This document shows, in pieces, positions 6,769 through 11,545 of a DNA stretch of 11,545 bases. Origin of the DNA: ANME-2 cluster archaeon (GTDB lineage Archaea > Halobacteriota > Methanosarcinia > Methanosarcinales > Methanocomedenaceae). The stretch lies in the NCBI GenBank assembly GCA_022353185.1, contig JAKRWB010000206.1:1-11545 (forward strand), read 5' to 3'. The notes beneath the pieces are model-generated. The model had not been told where the DNA came from, did not search any database, and was given only the letters and a program-made list of their open reading frames with translations. Made by a program: the position numbers and the translations under genes. Position 1 is the first letter of the stretch; each line of letters begins with the position of its first letter.

Positions 6769-6851
6769 TATGTCTATTTTTTAAGAGCAGTCACCAGTAT
6801 AGCCCGGACAAATGTCCCTGGCCTGTATATAGTGATTTTGCGAAATTTCCC

Positions 6852-7247
6852 TCAACCCAAATCACCGCTACCGAACAATCCCCTCATACCACCCAGATCA
6901 ACGCCCCCATCCCCATCCTGCAGTTCATTCATCAGCAGCCAGAACATATTATTCGCCTGCCTAACCCTGTCAGCCTCCACCAGTTCGGGCCTGGTCCTGC
7001 CAGCCTCGGCGATCATCCCTTTTATCTGTGCCCTCATCTTGATATTCAGGAGCACCTCGTCAATGCTTACACCCCACCTCTGCGCAATCCTGCCGATCAA
7101 TTCAGACTGTCCCATATCCAGCAGGTCAGCAGGCTCAATCCTGTCATTACTTGCATCGAACATCATCAGGTCATTAAAGAACGTACCCGTACCATCCCAG
7201 TTGCCCGAGGTAACTTCTGAGACCTGCACCAGCTGTTTCTTCCTCAA
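6852..7247 (-). pseudogene. Detached duplicate of the C-terminal end of the secretion ATPase
   Basis: TTG at 7247, four bases after the methyltransferase stop codon, opens 131 codons. The first 119 residues align with residues 621-740 of the complete ATPase at 8751-11027. By hand I count seven substitutions and a one-residue gap. The segment is only the region after the RecA-like ATPase core; Walker A, Walker B and the His box are absent, so it cannot hydrolyse ATP alone. After VDLG the two proteins part: a 25-base difference shifts the frame, and this copy ends in GMRGLFGSGDLG instead of the ATPase tail. Most of the ~27 base differences are silent, so the copies have been apart for some time, or this copy still encodes a useful peptide. 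It could be a dead fragment or a small regulatory or adaptor protein; I lean to a fragment. Confidence 0.75.
6877..7247 (-). repeat. Direct repeat copy A (ATPase 3' end), downstream of the methyltransferase
   Basis: This segment is nearly the same as 8769-9167, in the same orientation, about 92% identical by hand count outside two length differences (25 bases and 3 bases). The similarity begins abruptly at the MRKK codons and ends near AATCCCCTCATACC, close to the ATPase stop. The two copies flank the methyltransferase gene. Confidence 0.85.
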
Positions 7248-7250
7248 CCA

Positions 7251-8624
7251 TCACTTCTTACGCATCATCACCGCACCAAAAAACCCGTCTGTATTATGGA
7301 TGTGTGGCATCGATCTGAAAAAACCATCATCTGCCACAAATTCTGCAAATACACCAGGGTCTGTTTCCAGGGGTGAGACCAGATAAAATTCCTTATTCTC
7401 ATCAAGAAAACCAAGCACTACGTCTTCGTTTTCTTCAAGACTTATTGTGCATGTGGCATATACCAACCTGCCTCCCGGCTTAACAAGAATGCTGTATTGC
7501 CTGAGTATCTCCTTTTGCTTGAGAGAAAGCTCAAGAATATCCCCTTTTCCCAGCCGCCACTTTGAGTCAGGGTTCCTTCTGAATACTCCCATTCCGGAAC
7601 ATGGCGCATCAATGAACACACAATCTGCTTTGCCTCCGTAATCTGCCAGTCCCGTTATTTCCACGGTCTTTATGTTCGAAGCGCCAGATTTGTTTGCACG
7701 CCTTCTTAAATCTAAAAATTTAGCAGGGTATGCATCGCAAGCAACAATAACACCCTTATTTTTCATTAATCCGGATAGGAAAAGGGTTTTCCCCCCATTT
7801 CCTGCGCATGCATCGATTATGAATTCCCCTTTCTTTGCGGCTGTGAGTAGTGTTATCAGCTGGCTGCCTTCATCCTGTACCTCAAAATCCCCTCTCCCGA
7901 ATGCTTCGGTTTTGAAAATATCCTCCTTCTTATAAACAATAAGGCCAAAATGTGAAAACGGTGAAGGTGATGTGGCATAACCATTTTTTTCCAGAGAGGC
8001 TTTAAGGGAATTGCGATCTGTTTTAAGGGGATTTACTCTTATGGTCAATGGAGGCACAAGATTGTTGGCCTGGCAAAGCGCTTCAACTTCTTCTACTCTG
8101 TGTAACTCCCCTGCCCATTTTTCAACAACCCAGAGAGGATGTGAATGATAGGTTGAAATGTAGTCCAGAGGAGCCTGTTGCCTGTCAGGGAAAATGACAT
8201 TATCTTTATTTTTTAATATCGCCTCAACTGTCCTTTTTACAAAACCACTGAGCCTGGCATCTTTTGCCGAGAGCGCAATAGAATTGGTGATGACGGCAGC
8301 TGCTTTTAATTCCTTAAAGACCGCCTGATATGTGCATATCCGAAGTACGTTGAGTATATTCAATCCAAGACTGGATATCACGGCGGTTGACCCATTTTCA
8401 ATAATATGATCAATCCTTGCCCTGTGGCGCAAAATCCCATATACATGTTCAACGACCGCTGCTTTTTCACTGGATGAGAAATCTTCGTTTTTAAACAGTT
8501 TGGTGATAAGAATATCCGCGTACCTCTTGTCGGAAATTACGGAATTAAGAATCTGCAGGATAGAAGAATAGGTCTTTTGCCGTATATGTCCGTTTATGCT
8601 TATGATGCTTTTTTGTGGTTCCAC
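7251..8624 (-). CDS. RsmB/NSUN-family RNA cytosine-C5 methyltransferase with N-terminal NusB-like domain
   Basis: The product is 457 residues, close to the usual bacterial RsmB (Sun) length. Residues 12-140 form the helical NusB-like RNA-binding domain, recognisable from RQKTYSSILQIL and VVEHVYGILRHRARID. The SUN methyltransferase follows: FEVQDEGSQL (247-256), DACAGNGGKT (271-280, SAM-binding motif I), DAPCSGMGVFRRNP (339-352, Cys342) and YATCTISLEENE (389-400, Cys392). The two cysteines are the pair that form and release the covalent RNA adduct in m5C enzymes. Bacterial RsmB methylates C967 of 16S rRNA; the target here is inferred. The NusB domain is a bacterial trait, and the gene looks more A/T-rich than the ATPase beside it, so horizontal transfer is likely. 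GTG at 8624 is the start: there is no Met codon in the first 200 residues or so that keeps the NusB domain. Its last codons, ATGCGTAAGAAG, echo the ATPase codons where the duplicated segment begins. Confidence 0.88.
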   Translation of the reverse strand: MEPQKSIISINGHIRQKTYSSILQILNSVISDKRYADILITKLFKNEDFSSSEKAAVVEHVYGILRHRARIDHIIENGSTAVISSLGLNILNVLRICTYQAVFKELKAAAVITNSIALSAKDARLSGFVKRTVEAILKNKDNVIFPDRQQAPLDYISTYHSHPLWVVEKWAGELHRVEEVEALCQANNLVPPLTIRVNPLKTDRNSLKASLEKNGYATSPSPFSHFGLIVYKKEDIFKTEAFGRGDFEVQDEGSQLITLLTAAKKGEFIIDACAGNGGKTLFLSGLMKNKGVIVACDAYPAKFLDLRRRANKSGASNIKTVEITGLADYGGKADCVFIDAPCSGMGVFRRNPDSKWRLGKGDILELSLKQKEILRQYSILVKPGGRLVYATCTISLEENEDVVLGFLDENKEFYLVSPLETDPGVFAEFVADDGFFRSMPHIHNTDGFFGAVMMRKK

Positions 8625-8643
8625 ACCCGCTTTTTGTTCGTGC

Positions 8644-8653
8644 TATTATATAA
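8644..8653 (-). promoter_or_regulatory. Probable TATA box of the methyltransferase gene
   Basis: The minus strand reads TTATATAATA. Its centre is about 25 bases from the GTG start codon at 8624, so the transcript may be leaderless or nearly so. The gene therefore appears to have its own promoter rather than depending on the ATPase gene upstream, which fits its being a later arrival. Confidence 0.45.
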
Positions 8654-8750
8654 CCATATATCAATACAGGCATTACCTTGATTTTGGAGGTTGCAGTTTT
8701 TGAGTTGAATTAGCAAGGAATTGAAGACCACATAAACCTGGATATAGGAT

Positions 8751-11027
8751 TCACTCATTCCTCGATAAAATCCCCTCATACCACCCACACCACTTACCAT
8801 ACACCTCACCCAGATCAACGCCACCATCCTCATCCTGCAATTCATTCATCAGCAACCAGAACATGTTATTCGCCTGCCCTACCCTGTCAGCCTCCACCAG
8901 TTCGGGCCGGGCTCTCCCAGCCTCGGCGATCATCCCTTTTATATGTGCCCTCATCTTGATATTCAGGAGTACCTCGTCAATGCTTACACCCCACCTCTGC
9001 GCAATCCTGGCAATCAGTTCAGACTGCCCCATATCCAGCAGGTCAGTAGGCTCAATCCTGTCATTACTCGCATCGAACATCATAAGGTCATTGAAGAACG
9101 TACCCGTACCATCCCAGTTGCCTGAAGTAACTTCAGAAACCTGCACCAGCCGCTTCTTCTTGCGCATACTCCCGCTTATCCTGATATTGGAGCATACCAC
9201 CACCGCATCCGTGGCCTTGAACGATTGCTCTGGCACGCCAAGTGCACCCACGATGCGCTCGTACACGGTCTGGGTGGATGCGCCGTGGATCGTACCCAGC
9301 ACCGAATTGCCGGCAGTGCCCACCTGCATGGCCTCGTACAGCATCCTGGTCTCGGGACCCCTGACCTCACCGATGGCCAGCGTGGAATTACCCAGGCGCA
9401 GTGCCGCTCTTAGTGCAGTATCGGGTGCGATCTCTGATTCAGAGCCTGCAATGGCAGAGCGGGTGTTCATGCCCTGCACCTTCCAGCCAAGACGCTGCAG
9501 GTCCCTCAACGGCAACTCGGGCGTATCTTCAATTGTCAGGATGCGGTACTTCTGGGGCACTTCCAACAGCAGGGCCGACAGCAGCGAGGTCTTGCCTGCA
9601 CCCACGCCGCCTGCTATCAGGATGGATGAATGCCCGTCCACCAGGAAACTCAGCAGTCCCGCGGCCAGCGGTGTCATTGACCCCTCATTAATGAGCTTGG
9701 GCAGGGTCCAGGGTGTTTGTGCATGTTTGCGGAAAGCATAGGCCAACCCGCCTGCACTCAATGGATTCCCGATACACGAAACCCTTGTTTTGTACTCGGC
9801 CAGATCCATATCAAGTATGGGATTCGCCTCCCCGAAGGGGCGGCCGCTCAGTGCCCTGAACCGTGATATCATGGTATCCACATCATCCTGGGACAGGTAG
9901 ATGTTGCTGGAACACTCCTCACCCTCAATGACAACATGGACAGGATTGGTATCCACAGGCGCATTTACGTAGACGTCCGTAATCCGCGAATCAGATAACA
10001 CATCTTCCAGTATACCTAAGCCCGTAGTATATTTTGCCAGGATATCAGCGAACACCGTTATCTTGTCCGGTTTGAGTTTCATATCCTTGAGGCCAGCTTC
10101 CTCGGACAGTATTTGCTGACAGCGGCGCCTGAAATATTCCCTGCTGTTCACAGGGTCTGCAAAATTAAGGTCATCAGGGCGATGTCGCATCAAGCGTGAG
10201 CGCACTGACTCCAGCAATTCCAATTCCTCAGGGCGCAGGTTATATTCAGGAGGAATAAGGAAGTACAGGCTCTCAGGCCTGTCAGATAAGCTGTATATGG
10301 AAACCTCCATAGCCCGCCCGCCACTCCTTTGCACATCATATCCCTCAAGGAAAATAGCGTTGTCGGGGGGCTCGGTATAGATGCGTGATGTAGAGAACTT
10401 GGGTCTGGTATAGGGTTTAATTACCTTGGTGTAATATTGGTCGGGCGACAGGTTTGCACCCATACTTTCTGCCATGCCGTCGGTACATTCACTCATACTT
10501 ACAAGCATGCGGATGTATTCACTGGTACATGCATGCCCATGTCCAGATTCTGTATTGTGGCAGACGGCACCCAAATCAACCTGTGATACAAGCGTGTTAT
10601 ATGCCTTCACCGGGTCTTCTAACCCAGTCTTCACTACTCCGGATATGAACTCCTGTCGTTCTGAAAGGCAATTCCCGCATGCGGCTGGTATTTCACTGTC
10701 ACAAAATACCCTCATGTTATCAATAAACCCTGCCAGCAGGTAAAGTCGCCTTAGATTTTCTCCTTCATAATCCCGGTCGTACAGGTGGGAGAGTACCAGC
10801 CTGTTCACCATGGGCTCCCTGATCATTATCTGGAAGATGTTTTTGCGGCAGACCTGGTCATCCAGCCCTGAATTGCCTGTAGTGCATCCCCTACAATCTA
10901 TTATTAAGGATTTTTGACTATCGGTGAGACGAATCTTGTAAGTGCAAAGGCTATTATCTGCTTTTTTCTTTGAGAATAATCTAAAGAAGGTGTTAAGATT
11001 CGATTTATTTGTTCTCGTCATGTTCAA
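8751..11027 (-). CDS. Archaeal GspE/VirB11-type secretion (type IV pilus-like) ATPase
   Basis: The product is 758 residues and should be a cytoplasmic hexameric ATPase powering a type IV pilus-like or secretion machine. The core shows GGVGAGKT (473-480, Walker A), TIEDTPELPL (498-507, Asp box), STLAIGEVRG (548-557, Walker B with Glu554) and GTIHGAST (578-585, His box). The N-terminal domain before it includes ITDVYVNAP (349-357) and the arginine-rich RFRALSGRPFGEANP. The first ~180 residues are cysteine-rich: Cys45, Cys48, Cys60, Cys109, Cys117, Cys120, Cys156, Cys167 and Cys181. This suggests a bound metal or iron-sulfur cluster, a feature I recall in archaeal members. A C-terminal region (621-758) follows the core and is the part duplicated downstream. 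ATG at 11021 is preferred over TTG at 11027. No GspF/TadC-type membrane partner lies on either side within the window, although one usually follows directly. Confidence 0.92.
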   Translation of the reverse strand: MNMTRTNKSNLNTFFRLFSKKKADNSLCTYKIRLTDSQKSLIIDCRGCTTGNSGLDDQVCRKNIFQIMIREPMVNRLVLSHLYDRDYEGENLRRLYLLAGFIDNMRVFCDSEIPAACGNCLSERQEFISGVVKTGLEDPVKAYNTLVSQVDLGAVCHNTESGHGHACTSEYIRMLVSMSECTDGMAESMGANLSPDQYYTKVIKPYTRPKFSTSRIYTEPPDNAIFLEGYDVQRSGGRAMEVSIYSLSDRPESLYFLIPPEYNLRPEELELLESVRSRLMRHRPDDLNFADPVNSREYFRRRCQQILSEEAGLKDMKLKPDKITVFADILAKYTTGLGILEDVLSDSRITDVYVNAPVDTNPVHVVIEGEECSSNIYLSQDDVDTMISRFRALSGRPFGEANPILDMDLAEYKTRVSCIGNPLSAGGLAYAFRKHAQTPWTLPKLINEGSMTPLAAGLLSFLVDGHSSILIAGGVGAGKTSLLSALLLEVPQKYRILTIEDTPELPLRDLQRLGWKVQGMNTRSAIAGSESEIAPDTALRAALRLGNSTLAIGEVRGPETRMLYEAMQVGTAGNSVLGTIHGASTQTVYERIVGALGVPEQSFKATDAVVVCSNIRISGSMRKKKRLVQVSEVTSGNWDGTGTFFNDLMMFDASNDRIEPTDLLDMGQSELIARIAQRWGVSIDEVLLNIKMRAHIKGMIAEAGRARPELVEADRVGQANNMFWLLMNELQDEDGGVDLGEVYGKWCGWYEGILSRNE
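8769..9167 (-). repeat. Direct repeat copy B (inside the 3' end of the intact ATPase gene)
   Basis: Partner of 6877-7247. This copy keeps a 25-base segment (8782-8806) bounded by two CACCCA hexamers (8782-8787 and 8807-8812) that is missing from the other copy. It also has one extra AAG codon in the MRKKK stretch at 9153-9167. It is in frame with the rest of the ATPase, so it is the parental copy or a functional equivalent. Confidence 0.85.
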
Positions 11028-11072
11028 TTACCAAAACTCCAGCGAAATATGGCGATTGTAAAATCTTGCTGA

Positions 11073-11085
11073 CTATATTAAGTTT
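11073..11085 (-). promoter_or_regulatory. Probable BRE/TATA promoter of the secretion ATPase gene
   Basis: The minus strand reads AAACTTAATATAG, with an A-rich BRE-like lead into a TATA element. A transcription start about 25 bases further on (near 11052) leaves a leader of roughly 30 bases ahead of the ATG at 11021, with room for a ribosome binding site (GGAG at about 11033-11036 on the minus strand). Confidence 0.45.
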
Positions 11086-11193
11086 GCGAATTGCAGTATT
11101 TTGGTCTATTCCTGGAAAATCTTATCATATAATCGTTGAAATTCAATAGTTGGCACAAATTAGTAACTGCAAATTCCAACAAGTTATGAGCAA

Positions 11194-11282
11194 TAAACCA
11201 CAGAGGGCACAGAGTACACAGAGAGGAAAATCAGATACAAGCTCTATGTCCCTCTGTGCTCTCGGTGTACTCTGTGGTTAAA
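11194..11282. repeat. Long imperfect inverted repeat built from 9-base CACAGAG units
   Basis: The left arm (11194-11223) reads ACCACAGAG, then GGCACAGAG, then TACACAGAG. The right arm (11249-11282), read on the other strand, is ACCACAGAG, TACACCGAG, AGCACAGAG, GGACATAGAG. The arms pair in register, with mismatches mainly at the two-base linkers, around a loop of about 25 bases. The outer ends AACCACAGAG/CTCTGTGGTT are perfect. Similar ACCACAGAG.ACACAGAG elements occur as dispersed intergenic repeats in many genomes; I recall them but cannot confirm copies here. It could be a MITE-like or REP-like element. It has no coding capacity. Confidence 0.75.
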
Positions 11283-11424
11283 TTATAGTTGTCTGAAAAT
11301 CAAAGTGTTAAGAAATTAGCATCAAATATTATGTTCTTGACTATAATAGATCCCCCAACAGTTAAATATCTGAAGAGAAATGAAATAATAGGGGTCGGAA
11401 GATATTCAGGAAGTAAATATTGGA

Positions 11425-11545
11425 GTGGAAAAAACAGAGGATCTTACTAAACTGGCACAGGTGCGGACAGAAGAAGCCGTCCAGAGGTCAATGCTGGCCA
11501 ATGAACGTACCTTCAGCGCCTGGCTGCGCACCGGACTTGCAGCAG
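11425..11545 (+). CDS. DUF202 membrane protein, N-terminal part (runs off the window)
   Basis: GTG at 11425 opens a frame that continues to the last base of the window, so only about 40 residues are visible. After a charged start (VEKTEDLTKLAQVRTEEAVQ) comes LANERTFSAWLRTGLAA. LANERTFLAWLRTGLA is the hallmark opening of DUF202 (YidH-like) proteins, small membrane proteins normally with three helices and no established function. The frame is open upstream to a stop at 11389-11391, with AGGAAG at 11408-11413 as a possible ribosome binding site, so the exact start is uncertain. The gene is divergent from the ATPase gene. Confidence 0.8.
   Translation, partial: MEKTEDLTKLAQVRTEEAVQRSMLANERTFSAWLRTGLAA

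Larger units (their letters stand above)
11028..11424. other. Non-coding region between the divergent ATPase and DUF202 genes
   Basis: About 400 A/T-rich bases without a gene on either strand. It contains the ATPase promoter at its left end, a large imperfect hairpin at 11194-11282 and probably the promoter of the DUF202 gene at its right end (GTTAAATATC at 11361-11370 is a weak TATA-like candidate). A small GTTGG/CCAAC inverted pair at 11149-11180 has too short a stem to interpret. I see no tRNA or other structured RNA. Confidence 0.5.

Noticed and set aside
6706..7386. A 226-codon open frame on the plus strand
   Set aside because: It lies opposite the ATPase fragment and the end of the methyltransferase. 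Its protein is rich in Ser, Pro and Leu with no domain, and a similar frame appears opposite the other repeat copy, so it is a mirror of the coding strand.
6852..9167. Composite transposon
   Set aside because: The flanking repeats are pieces of an ATPase gene, with no transposase, terminal inverted repeats or target-site duplication visible.
8863..9741. A 292-codon open frame on the plus strand
   Set aside because: It is fully antisense to the Walker-motif region of the secretion ATPase, has no recognisable domain, and owes its openness to the codon bias of the opposite strand.
11194..11282. CRISPR array
   Set aside because: The CACAGAG units repeat every nine bases without spacers and form an inverted, not direct, arrangement overall.

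Overview
The window looks like a piece of an archaeal chromosome, most likely from the methanogen/ANME side of the Euryarchaeota (Methanosarcinales-like). The lines of evidence are: a clear Sep-tRNA:Cys-tRNA synthase with its three catalytic cysteines; an archaeal-style GspE/VirB11 secretion ATPase with a cysteine-rich N-terminus; a CcmE of the archaeal CxxxY type, which implies c-type cytochromes; and TATA-box rather than -35/-10 promoters. The placement is inferred from gene content. No rRNA, tRNA, CRISPR array or complete mobile element was seen.

Layout. (1) 1-1108, + strand: a calcineurin-like metallophosphoesterase whose first metal-binding motif lies upstream of any ATG, GTG or TTG codon in its frame. 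(2) 1109-1442: no intact gene; it holds a 28-codon remnant that looks like the start of a broken protein. (3) 1443-3254, +: a 603-residue HD-domain (dGTPase/SAMHD1-type) phosphohydrolase. (4) 3387-5564, +: a tight four-gene cluster with gaps of 18, 30 and 6 bases. It comprises a 54-residue CcmD-like membrane peptide, the CxxxY CcmE, a radical SAM/SPASM-type protein and a membrane- or lipid-anchored rhodanese. It looks like a cytochrome c maturation (heme and sulfur handling) operon. (5) 5578-6732, -: SepCysS, convergent with the rhodanese, 13 bases apart. (6) 6852-11027, -: a rearranged block. A complete secretion ATPase (8751-11027) is followed by a bacterial-type NusB-SUN rRNA m5C methyltransferase (7251-8624), then by a detached second copy of the ATPase's last ~120 codons (6852-7247). 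(7) 11028-11424: non-coding, with the ATPase promoter and a striking hairpin built of 9-base CACAGAG-type units. (8) 11425 to the end, +: the start of a DUF202 membrane protein cut by the window edge.

How the parts fit. CcmE carries heme to apocytochromes c, and CcmD is the small membrane partner that helps release heme-loaded CcmE. Their pairing with a radical SAM enzyme and an exported rhodanese is the most system-like arrangement here. The methyltransferase is bracketed by direct repeats made of ATPase sequence, so it probably reached its place through a duplication or insertion at the 3' end of the ATPase gene. That is also where the usual membrane partner of such an ATPase would be expected, and none is seen in the window.
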